This document shows positions 1 to 7,100 of a stretch of DNA of 26,555 nt, piece by piece; positions within the stretch are counted from its first letter, which is position 1, and each line of letters opens with the position of its first letter. This stretch comes from JBBTIS01 sp038059855 (GTDB taxonomy: Bacteria > Elusimicrobiota > Elusimicrobia > JACQPE01): positions 1 through 26,555 of the forward strand of contig CAYHKQ010000029.1 in the NCBI GenBank assembly GCA_964357255.1. Reading direction: 5' to 3'. The position numbers were made by a program, and so were the translations under genes. The notes under the pieces were generated by a model. It saw only the letters and a program-made list of their open reading frames with translations. It ran no database searches and had not been told where the DNA came from.

Positions 1-136
1 GCGGAGCGGCCTGCGGCGGGTTAGAAAATTTACTTCGCTAGGCTAAGCGGTTACGAATGGGGGCGTAGGACCAGGCCGCGCCGGTACGCGGCGTCAAAAG
101 CTCCCCAAGTTCTTTGATTACGATGAAGGCTGGAGA

Positions 137-757
137 ATGCTTGCGGCGGCTAAAAAGCGTTCGCCTCATGATTATCTGGTCGTTTTGGCCCTCCTTTACG
201 CCGGTCTTCGGCCAGCGGAAGCGGAAAACCTGGTATGGGAGGATTTAGACCTGGAACATGGACTGCTTCATATCCAGGCAAAATCAGGCTGGACGCCCAA
301 AACTCACGAAATGCGCACTGTGGAAATTAAACCTATCTTGCTTAATGCCCTTAAAGCCGCGCCCCGGCATCATCCGCATTATGTTCTGGCCCCGCCAAAT
401 GGAACCAAACTCAATATGGGAAATTTTACGCGCCGCGAACTCAAACCCATGGCCGGGGAGGCCGGGATAGACCCGAAAAAGGTAACGGCTTACACGTTCC
501 GCCACAGCTTTGGAACCTGGCATGTCCGCAGCGGGACCGACCTCTACACCCTCATGCGACTAATGGGCCACAGCAGCCTCAAAACCACTTTGATCTATCT
601 CCACTTAATGCCGCGTCAAACAAAAGAGGCCATCAACAACTTGCCCGATCCGCCAGCGCCCACCTTAACAACCCTCGCCAATGCGCCGGCAATAAACGGC
701 ATTGGCTCGCAAAGCAATTTTGGAAATTTAACCACGCCTCTAGGGCAACCGCGATGA
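137..757 (+). CDS. Tyrosine recombinase/integrase catalytic domain, 5'-truncated
   Basis: This is the C-terminal catalytic domain of a phage-integrase-family tyrosine recombinase, which cuts and rejoins DNA through a tyrosine. Visible landmarks are the first Arg in GLRPAE (R25), a probable beta-hairpin Lys near residue 55, TFRHSFGTW with the second Arg (R122), MGHSSLKTT (H144) and the nucleophile Y154 in IYLH. The first His of the usual HxxR box is Tyr here (Y119), as I recall for some family members. The N-terminal SAM-like core-binding domain is missing. The frame stays open upstream to a stop at 44-46 and already reads LPKFFDYDEGW before the first ATG, so homology runs past the listed start without a start codon. 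It is probably a remnant of an integrated element. A functional short recombinase is less likely. Confidence 0.8.
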   Translation: MLAAAKKRSPHDYLVVLALLYAGLRPAEAENLVWEDLDLEHGLLHIQAKSGWTPKTHEMRTVEIKPILLNALKAAPRHHPHYVLAPPNGTKLNMGNFTRRELKPMAGEAGIDPKKVTAYTFRHSFGTWHVRSGTDLYTLMRLMGHSSLKTTLIYLHLMPRQTKEAINNLPDPPAPTLTTLANAPAINGIGSQSNFGNLTTPLGQPR

Positions 758-807
758 GGCAGCCCAGCTGTTACGTCCAATCTTCCAAGGGTATTTGGAA
801 CTCACTA

Positions 808-1008
808 CTACAGAGCAAGTTCTTTAATCTTTCGCTTGGAGGAGGACTTAAGGGGCGCGGGTTCGAGGTATAAATCAATGGCCTCGCGGATATTTTTCAT
901 GGCTTCTTTTTCGGTGTCGCCGCAACTCACGCAGCCGGGAAGCTCCGGGCAATATACGGAATACGATTTCACCTTGGGATCAAACTCGACGACCACTCGA
1001 ATGTTCAT
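808..1008 (-). CDS. HicB-like antitoxin-family protein, without HicA
   Basis: This 66-residue protein has the HicB fold signature: an N-terminal strand (VVVEFDPKVKSYSVYCPELPGC), a short turn (VSCGDTEKEA) and a helix (AMKNIREAIDLYLE). HicB proteins normally neutralise the HicA mRNA interferase, and many also carry a DNA-binding tail. This one has only a short basic tail (SSSKRKIKEL), so it lacks a recognisable HTH or RHH domain. I see no HicA on either side: the 50 bp downstream and about 185 bp upstream hold no double-stranded-RNA-binding-like small ORF. It may be a solitary HicB or what is left of a decayed pair. Its ATG has only a weak ribosome site. Confidence 0.75.
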   Translation of the reverse strand: MNIRVVVEFDPKVKSYSVYCPELPGCVSCGDTEKEAMKNIREAIDLYLEPAPLKSSSKRKIKELAL

Positions 1009-1193
1009 GATTTCTAATCCAAGTATGCCATCCGAACCCAGGCAATTCCATGGGAGCCTTCGTCGCTTGGAGGGGGCGTCTCATTTATATGGCTCGCGGT
1101 ACGCCATGACCGGATTCAATAGAGAAATTCCCGTTCAATCCGAATGCCGGGGCGCAATATGATTCAAGAATTGCCGGTCGGAGCCGGATGCCG

Positions 1194-1661
1194 TCAGGAG
1201 AGCTTTTTGAGTTCTTTCAAACAGGTTGCGGCATCCCAAACGACAAAAGGAAATCTGCCTTTGTGGGTATGGAAATGTTTTCGATTTTCCGAGACAAGGG
1301 CTTGGGCTCCGACAAATTCGGTGTATGCCGCGATGGCAGCGTCTCCTTTCTTTAAAAAGGCAAGATATTTTTCTCCAAGATCGAAGGGAACCACCCATTT
1401 TTCGTCAACGGAGGTGAAGGCGTTGATAAAGGCGAAAAATTCCTTGGTCTGCTCCGGCGATAGTTTGCTGTTGACTTCCTCGACGATCGTGCGAACGATC
1501 CGGATGTCGTGGACGGGAAGGTTCTCGATCAGGAATTCAAGCAATTCTTCCGACGCCGTGTTTTTGACAAAACCAAAGGCAAAGACGTACTCGTTGGAAT
1601 CAAGAACTAAAAGCAGAGGGTTACTCCCAGAGTTTTTCCCGGACCTTGCGGATGTCCTCAA
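1194..1661 (-). CDS. PIN-domain toxin (putative ribonuclease) of a toxin-antitoxin pair
   Basis: This is a PIN-domain protein of the VapC-like superfamily, expected to be a Mg-dependent RNase held in check by the antitoxin encoded just upstream. The domain begins at LLLVLDSNEYVFAFG, with the first metal-binding Asp at D21. It continues with a helix carrying E61/E62 (IVEEVNSKL) and D107 in KKGDAAIAAYTEF. The final GAD-type motif reads GAQALVSENRKHF, so the fourth acidic position appears to be Gln. The start is uncertain. The only non-CTG option in frame is TTG at 1661, which overlaps the antitoxin by 41 bp. Initiation nearer the antitoxin stop, for instance at a CTG, would still give a complete domain. 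Tight overlap suggests translational coupling. Confidence 0.75.
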   Translation of the reverse strand: MRTSARSGKNSGSNPLLLVLDSNEYVFAFGFVKNTASEELLEFLIENLPVHDIRIVRTIVEEVNSKLSPEQTKEFFAFINAFTSVDEKWVVPFDLGEKYLAFLKKGDAAIAAYTEFVGAQALVSENRKHFHTHKGRFPFVVWDAATCLKELKKLS

Positions 1662-1794
1662 TCACCTGTGCTTGGGTGGCATCGGACTTTGGCCATCCGC
1701 GCTGGCGGCCAAGCTCGCGGATGCGGGCCAAATGCTTTTTGGCTTGCTGGCGGATCGCGGTCCAGTTCTTATCTCGTACCGCTACTTTGGACAT
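1621..1794 (-). CDS. Antitoxin partner of the PIN toxin
   Basis: This is a 57-residue basic, mostly helical protein (MSKVAVRDKNWTAIRQQ start). It immediately precedes and overlaps the PIN gene, which is the standard order for antitoxin then toxin. I do not recognise a named family. The C-terminal helix (QVIEDIRKVREKLWE) would be the toxin-binding part by analogy. I chose the ATG at 1794 because GGAGAA lies 7 nt upstream and an extended -10 box at 1813-1818 would start transcription near 1806. A GTG at 1809 would extend the protein by five residues but lies at or before the predicted transcript start. Confidence 0.65.
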   Translation of the reverse strand: MSKVAVRDKNWTAIRQQAKKHLARIRELGRQRGWPKSDATQAQVIEDIRKVREKLWE

Positions 1795-1812
1795 GATTTT
1801 TTCTCCCACTTA

Positions 1813-1818
1813 AGTATA
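1813..1818 (-). promoter_or_regulatory. Extended -10 promoter of the toxin-antitoxin pair
   Basis: On the minus strand the sequence reads TGGTATACT, a TGn-extended -10 box, followed after about 12 nt by the antitoxin ribosome site and ATG at 1794. I see no good -35 hexamer, which fits an extended -10 promoter. The placement is by eye. Confidence 0.4.
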
Positions 1819-1921
1819 CCAGCTATTTCCCTTGATCCGCCATTCACTATTTTTTCGGCATGGGGGATGATTGGGGAATATGATGGGCAAAATTTGGTCA
1901 AAAGCAGTTTGGAGGGTGTTC

Positions 1922-1939
1922 AAAAAACGGTTCCGTTTT
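1922..1939. terminator. A/T-flanked short hairpin, possible bidirectional terminator
   Basis: AAAAAACGGTTCCGTTTTTT is perfectly self-complementary apart from its two central T bases, and a T run follows on either strand. The GC stem is very short, so it would be a weak intrinsic terminator at best. It lies between the toxin-antitoxin pair and the tRNA remnant. Confidence 0.25.
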
Positions 1940-2032
1940 TTTGGAATACCGATAGCCGTTCTCCGAGGGAAAACGGGCTAAAAATCTAAATAATGGAGGC
2001 ACTGAAATGAAACGCAAACCGAGGCTGATGAA

Positions 2033-2074
2033 GACGCTTATGAGACGCTCACTCTACCACTGAGTTACGCCGCC
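2033..2074 (-). pseudogene. 5' half of a tRNA-Met-type (CAT anticodon) gene, 3' half lost
   Basis: Reading the minus strand from 2074, there is an acceptor 5' strand GGCGGCG, then TA, a D arm ACTC-AGTGGTA-GAGT with perfect stem and GG in the loop, and an anticodon loop CTCATAA (CAT). The anticodon stem is poor: two G-U pairs and one mismatch. After about position 43 the match ends: there is no GGTTCRA T-loop and no CGCCGCC strand to close the acceptor stem. It is therefore a truncated or recombined tRNA remnant, not a working gene. CAT could mark Met or lysidine-type Ile. Confidence 0.55.
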
Positions 2075-2077
2075 GTT

Positions 2078-2250
2078 TCTCGGAGCAGTGCCTCCGGCAC
2101 CCCAGGCGCCAGGAGCTCTGCGAGTGCCCGACGGAAAACCGCCAAATCAGACCCTTCTCAAAAACCTAATTTTGGCCCCTTTTTTAACCAACTCTTTAGG
2201 CCGTTCGCAGAGCTCGCGGCACTTGAGGCGCCTGAGGCACTGTTCCGAGA
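2078..2250. repeat. Imperfect inverted-repeat element with 51-bp arms
   Basis: The arm at 2078-2128 and the reverse complement of 2200-2250 align without gaps at 40 of 51 positions. Both begin TCTCGGA, share CAGTGCCTC and share GAGCTCTGCGA. The arms surround a 71-bp AT-richer centre with no gene. The left arm also contains a smaller hairpin (GTGCC-TCC-GGCAC). Its outer edge is 4 bp from the 5' end of the tRNA remnant. It could be a MITE-like element or a long structured RNA. I cannot see target-site duplications. Confidence 0.6.
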
Positions 2251-2349
2251 TTCTAACAGTTCTATTTTTGATTTGCTTTTCCCCGGCAACTTTCCGGGCT
2301 ATAGCTTGACAGGTCTTCATCCCTGCGGCCTGTAACAGCGCCCGGAAAC

Positions 2350-2378
2350 TTGCGAAAACTCTTTTTATCTGTTATGAG
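2350..2378 (+). promoter_or_regulatory. Possible promoter of the metal-efflux unit
   Basis: TTGCGA at 2350-2355 and TATGAG at 2373-2378 are separated by 17 bp, just before the small Cys-rich ORF at 2387. Both hexamers are imperfect. A better -35-like TTGACA at 2306-2311 has no good -10 at the right distance. This is weak evidence by eye. Confidence 0.25.
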
Positions 2379-2386
2379 TGTAGGCT

Positions 2387-2647
2387 ATGAAATGGTGTGG
2401 CGCGCTTTTTCTACTTCTTACTTTTTCTTATGACATCACGATAGACGGCTTTGACAGAGAGTGCCGGGATGCCAACGCCTCGGTGTGCCATGCCTGCATT
2501 TGCCAGGCTCATGCCGCAAATGCCCAATCTCCAAATTCACAGATTGTCGTGCCGCGCCAATCGCAACGCATCGTCCTAAACGACCCCAACCTTTTTAAAC
2601 GAATTTTCGACAAGTCCTACTTTCACCCTCCCAAGCCCCTTTCCTAA
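2387..2647 (+). CDS. Small Cys-rich secreted protein at the head of the efflux unit (tentative)
   Basis: This 86-residue ORF has a short hydrophobic N-terminus (GALFLLLTFSY), then a cluster of four Cys (C27, C34, C37 and C39; the last three in VCHACICQAHA) and a C-terminal tail ending in FHPPKPLS. Small periplasmic Cys/His-containing proteins often precede CzcCBA-type operons (CzcI-like or DUF2946-like), and the tail resembles the Pro-rich ends I associate with those, but I cannot assign a family. It lies 88 bp upstream of the outer-membrane factor on the same strand. The ribosome site is weak and the reading frame is short, so a chance ORF remains possible. Confidence 0.4.
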   Translation: MKWCGALFLLLTFSYDITIDGFDRECRDANASVCHACICQAHAANAQSPNSQIVVPRQSQRIVLNDPNLFKRIFDKSYFHPPKPLS

Positions 2648-2726
2648 CGAGCGTTCCGCATTCATTTTATAGCCTTTCTTCATTTCAATTTGGGGAAAAC
2701 GCAGAGTCGTGAATATCGCGCATTTG

Positions 2727-2732
2727 AGGAGG
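2727..2732 (+). promoter_or_regulatory. Ribosome-binding site fixing the start of the outer-membrane factor
   Basis: AGGAGG lies just upstream of ATG 2736. The in-frame GTG at 2709 would add nine residues before the signal peptide and has no such site. Confidence 0.7.
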
Positions 2733-2735
2733 AAC

Positions 2736-4151
2736 ATGAAAAGTTTTGTCACCGTTTTAATTTTGCATGTGCTGGTCTACAGAGCCCCGCTGTTGGGCGC
2801 AGATCCCAAAGCGTCACAGCAGGCACATCGCGATCCAGCTTCAACGACCGCCGCGCCTGGGGCCCAACGCGCCTCTGGCGCTCCAAGGGTCCCTGACCCC
2901 AGGGAAGGGGCGCAACCGGGCCCCCGGGGCTCTGCTCAGGAGGCATCGGCCAAGGAAATCCTCGAGGAAAAATACACCCTGGCTTCCCTTGTCGAGATGG
3001 CATTAAAAAACAGCGAGCTTGTTTCTGCGGGCAAATCCGGCGCCGAAGAAGCGCGGTATCTTGCCATTGCGGCCAAAGCCTGGCCAAATCCGCAGGGCAG
3101 TTTCTCTTGGGGAAAAAAAACCGCGGCCGGTTTAGAGGGACCGCTTATTGAATCCGTTCTTTCTCAGCCATTTTTGTTTCCCGGGAAACTTAGCTTGCGC
3201 GGCGCTATATCGGACCTTGATGCCGAGATGGCAGGTTTGAAGGCCAGACAGATTGAAATTCTCTTGATTGCCGAGGTTGTGCGCCTGGCTTACGAATACG
3301 CGGTCAATCGCCAAAAGCAGAATTTTGCCGAGGAAAGGCGCCGTCGTCTTGATCTTGTCAAATCCTACCTTGAGGGCCACGCCTTTGTCTCACCCCAAAA
3401 AAAGGCGGAACGCCGTGTGGTTGAAAGCCGCTTGAGAAGCTTGGTTGCCGAGAATCTCGAAATTGAGGCGGCGCTTAAAGCATCTCTTGAAAGGCTCAAA
3501 CTTTATGTTGCCTGGCGCGAAACCCCGCATTTTCATATCGAGGTGCCCTGGTTTAAGGGGGAACGTCCCCTAGATAGCGAGGTATGGCAAACCAATGCCC
3601 AGGAGCAAAATCCAGAATTTGCCGGCCAAAAATTATTGGTTGCCCGGGTTCAAAAGGAAAAAAAACTAGCCAGAAAGGAAGCCTGGCCTGATTTTGAAGC
3701 CTCGGCTTTCTGGGGCCGGGAGACCGCCGATGAAACTGAGCGCAAGGCGGGCCTTGGGCTGTCGCTTCCCTTGCCCTTGTTTAATCGCAACAGGGGAAAC
3801 ATTCTGAGCCTTGAAAAAAAGCTTGATGCCCAGGAAAAACTGCTACGTTTTCAAAATAAGGAACTCCTGTCTCGCGTGCGTTCACTGGTCGCTCAGATCG
3901 AAGCCTCCCGCCAGATTATCCGTCAATACCCTCTTTCTTTGATTGCTGATCTGGAAAGAGACCTCAAAGAGGGCGATGACGGGTTCCGCAAGGGCCAGAT
4001 GGATCTGCTCCTTTTTCTTGAATTGGACAACGAGATCGCCGAAACCTTTCATCGGGCCTGGGAAGTTCAGAAGTTGATGGCGGATCAGTTGGCGGAGCTT
4101 TTCGTTTTATCCGGCCAGAATAATATGGTTGCCGGAATTGAAGGATTTTAG
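2736..4151 (+). CDS. czcC-like: CzcC/TolC-like outer-membrane efflux factor
   Basis: This is an outer-membrane channel of the OEP family, which forms the exit duct of RND heavy-metal pumps. From ATG 2736 (471 aa) there is a signal peptide (about 1-22). An unusual Pro/Gly/Ala-rich segment follows (about 23-76). Then come two OEP repeats starting at YTLASLVEMALKNSE and at NPEFAGQKLLVARVQKEKK. The phrase LGLSLPLPLFNRNRGN is typical of the CzcC group. Two long helical stretches match the channel's alpha-barrel. The gene ends 12 bp before the pump's preferred start, so the two are surely co-transcribed. The segment at about 42-63 is encoded by a GC-rich palindrome and looks like a later in-frame insertion. 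The partner is the RND pump at 4164, and no adaptor lies between them. Confidence 0.85.
   Translation: MKSFVTVLILHVLVYRAPLLGADPKASQQAHRDPASTTAAPGAQRASGAPRVPDPREGAQPGPRGSAQEASAKEILEEKYTLASLVEMALKNSELVSAGKSGAEEARYLAIAAKAWPNPQGSFSWGKKTAAGLEGPLIESVLSQPFLFPGKLSLRGAISDLDAEMAGLKARQIEILLIAEVVRLAYEYAVNRQKQNFAEERRRRLDLVKSYLEGHAFVSPQKKAERRVVESRLRSLVAENLEIEAALKASLERLKLYVAWRETPHFHIEVPWFKGERPLDSEVWQTNAQEQNPEFAGQKLLVARVQKEKKLARKEAWPDFEASAFWGRETADETERKAGLGLSLPLPLFNRNRGNILSLEKKLDAQEKLLRFQNKELLSRVRSLVAQIEASRQIIRQYPLSLIADLERDLKEGDDGFRKGQMDLLLFLELDNEIAETFHRAWEVQKLMADQLAELFVLSGQNNMVAGIEGF
2859..2924. repeat. Nested GC-rich palindrome inside the outer-membrane factor gene
   Basis: Three nested complementary pairs share one centre: GGGGCCC (2859-2865) with GGGCCCC (2918-2924), GCGCTCC (2878-2884) with GGGGCGC (2907-2913, one G-U), and TCCCTG (2890-2895) with CAGGGA (2900-2905). 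The segment is in frame and encodes Pro/Gly/Arg-rich residues between the signal peptide and the first OEP repeat, where CzcC relatives normally have little sequence. Confidence 0.6.
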
Positions 4152-4156
4152 AGGAG
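4151..4156 (+). promoter_or_regulatory. Ribosome-binding site deciding the RND pump start
   Basis: GAGGAG overlaps the last base of the upstream stop codon. It is 1 nt from ATG 4158, too close, and 7 nt from ATG 4164, which is the better start. Confidence 0.6.
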
Positions 4157-4163
4157 AATGACC

Positions 4164-7100
4164 ATGCTTGGATCAATCGCGGAGAAGTCGTTGCGCCACC
4201 GTTTGATGACGCTTGTTTTTTTCGCAATGCTCGCCGTCGGGGGATTCTATTATATCCCCCTGATTCCCATTGACGCTGTTCCGGATATCACATCCGTTCA
4301 AGTGGTCGTCAATACTAAAACAGGGGCGCTCGATCCCGAACAGATAGAAAAAACCGTCACCTATCCCATTGAAACCGAAATGAGCGGAATCGCCGGAGTG
4401 GACGAAGTTCGCTCTTTGTCCAAATATGGACTTTCCCAGGTGGTAGTTATTTTTAAGGATGGAACCAATATTTACTGGGCCCGCCAGCAGGTCTCAGAGC
4501 GCCTCGGGGCCGTTCGTGAGAGCTTGCCGCAAGGGGCCGGCCCGGAGCTTGCGCCCATAACCACCGGCTTGGGCGAGGTGCTGATGTACGTTGTTTTGCC
4601 AAAACCGGGATCAAAACTCGCATCCGCCGAAGAAAAAGAAAGGTTGCTTTATCTGCGGACCATCCAGGATTTTGTGATCCGCCCTTATCTCAGAGCCCAT
4701 GTTCCCAATGTTGCCGAGGTGGACTCCAATGGCGGCTTCAAGAAAGAAATTCACATCGAGGTAGACCCGCGCCGTCTTGAGGAACGGGGTTTGAGCATTG
4801 AAGATCTGGTCCAAAAATTGGAAACCCTTGGAGAGAGTTTTGGCGGCGGATATATCCAGCACGAGGGCAAGCAAATCATCGTGCGAGCCTATGGCTCTCT
4901 TGAGGATTTAGATCAGATCCGCCGCATCACGGTCAAACTAGATGTCCGGGGCAAGCCCATTCGTTTGGGCGAGGTGACCCAAATACGTCAGGATCACGCG
5001 CAACGCCTGGGAGCCGCCACCTATGACGGCAACGAGGCTGTTTTGGGCACCGTGCTCATGCTTTCCGGAGCCAACTCCCGGCAGGTGGCGCTGAGAGCCG
5101 AAAAAACTCTTAAGGAGATGGAACTGCCGCCGGATGTCGCGATTAAAATTCTTTATTCCCGGCGCTTTCTTGTGGAGGCCGTAATCAAAACCGTGGCTAA
5201 GAACCTTGCCGAGGGCGCGGCGTTGGTGGTTATTGTGCTCCTTCTTCTTTTGGGTAGCCTAAGGGCCGCCTTGATTGTTTCCTTGGCCATTCCCCTTTCG
5301 ATGCTAGTCGCCGCAATGGGCATGAAATATCTTGGCATCTCGGCCAACTTGATGAGCCTGGGGGCGATTGACTTTGGACTTTTAGTGGATGCCTCGGTTG
5401 TCATTATCGAGAATGTTTTCCGGCGCCTTAGGGAAAAGCAGGGCAACCTTTCCTTGGCGGAAAAATCTCACCTGGTTATCGAGTCCTGCCGCGAGGTCGT
5501 AATTCCGGTAACCCTAGGCCTTCTTCTTATCATGGCCGCCTATGTGCCCATACTGGCCCTTGAAGGGATTGAGGGAAAAATATTTAGGCCCATGGCCCAG
5601 ACGGTCCTGATGGCCTTGGGCGCCTCGCTCCTTGTGGCGCTGTTTCTCATGCCTGTCTTGGCCTATCTTTTTCTGCGCGAAGGACAGGGGGGAGCAGGGG
5701 AAACAAGGCTTTTCGCTTTCATCCAGAAATATTATGAGCCCCTTCTTCGATGGTCGTTTCACCATCCGACGACGGTTCTTGGGCCGGTGATTGTCATCGC
5801 TTTTTTAACTCTCTTCGCCTACAAGCGGCTGGGCGCGGATTTTATGCCGGCCTTAAATGAGGGCGACATGGTGATCAATCTTACGCGAGAGGCTTCAATA
5901 GGCCCAGATGAGTCCGTGCGCATCCAAAAGGAATCGGACAAGGTGATCGCGAGCTTTGGCGAAGTGAAGCATGTTTTCTCACGCCTGGGCACCGCAGAAT
6001 CCGCGACAGACCCGATGGGCATTCATCTCTCAGATACGTTTCTCATCCTTGAAAAAGTCGGCAATAAATGGCCGGTGTCCTCCGGCGGAAAAAGAAAAAC
6101 CAAGGAAGAACTCTTTGAGGCGATCCGCAAGACACTCGAAGAGAAAACGCCTGGCCAGGAGATCATGCAGAGCCAGCCCATTGAGATGCGGCTTAACGAA
6201 ATTATGGAAGGAAGCCGGGCCGACGTGTCTGTTCGCATCTATGGAAAGGATTTGGAAGTCCTCATGGATTTATTGGATAAATCCAAGGCTTTGCTTCAAG
6301 AAATTCCCGGCGCATCGGAAGTGGAACTCGATGCCTTGACTGCCCTTCGCCGTAGCCCCGTGATCAACGTTCGCCTGGATTACGAGAAGATCGCCCGATT
6401 GGGGGTGGACATTCAATGGGTCAACAAGCTTCTTGAAACGGCGATGGGAGGCCGAGAGGTTGGCAGCTTTTACGAGCAACAGTGGCGTTTCCCCATCGTT
6501 GTTAGGTTAACCGAGAATTTGCGCGACAACCCCAAAGAATTGGCCAATCTGCCCGTCGGGCTTCCAGAAAAAGGCACGGCGCCTCTTTCGGCCCTTGCTA
6601 CGTTGGAAAATAAAGATCAGGTCACCACCATCGCCCACGAGGGGGGCCAACGTTACGCCGCCGTTTCCGTTAATCTGGCGGCGTCAGATACCGAGGGTTT
6701 CGTAAGAGAGGCTAAAAGGGTGTTATCTAAAGAGCTTTCCTTGCCGCAGGGATACCGGTTGTCCTGGGGCGGTCAGTTTAAGAATCTGGAAAGAGCGCAG
6801 GCCAAACTGAAGGTCATTGTGCCCTTGACGCTTCTAGCCATCTTTCTGGCGCTTCTCTGGAATTTTGAAAGGAACTGGCGACAAGCGCTGATTGTTTATC
6901 TCGGCATTCCCTTCGCTGTGACAGGCGGAGTTTTCTCGCTATATTTGCGTGACATTCCCTTGAGCGTCTCCGCCGCCGTAGGATTTATCGCTTTAAGCGG
7001 CATCGCGATCCTAAACGCCATGGTTCTGGTCACATTTTTTAACCAGCTTAGGAAACAAGGTTTTTCATTGAGGGAATCTGTCTTAAAAGGATCTCTCATC

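Larger units (their letters stand above)
1795..2386. other. Gene-free stretch with promoter, hairpin, tRNA remnant and inverted repeat
   Basis: I see no convincing protein gene here. The stretch contains, in order, the toxin-antitoxin promoter, a short A/T-flanked hairpin, the 5' half of a tRNA on the minus strand, a 51-bp-arm inverted repeat and a possible promoter for the efflux genes. The short frames crossing it have no recognisable domain. Confidence 0.5.

Noticed and set aside
836..1162. A 108-codon plus-strand frame
   Set aside because: It is the complement of the HicB-like gene and adjoining spacer, with no family features.
1144..1989. A 281-codon open frame on the plus strand
   Set aside because: It is antisense to the PIN toxin and antitoxin, has no recognisable domain, and the minus strand carries clear family motifs and a promoter.
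2709..2735. Upstream GTG start for the outer-membrane factor
   Set aside because: AGGAGG stands directly before ATG 2736, which begins a proper signal peptide. The GTG would put nine extra residues before it.
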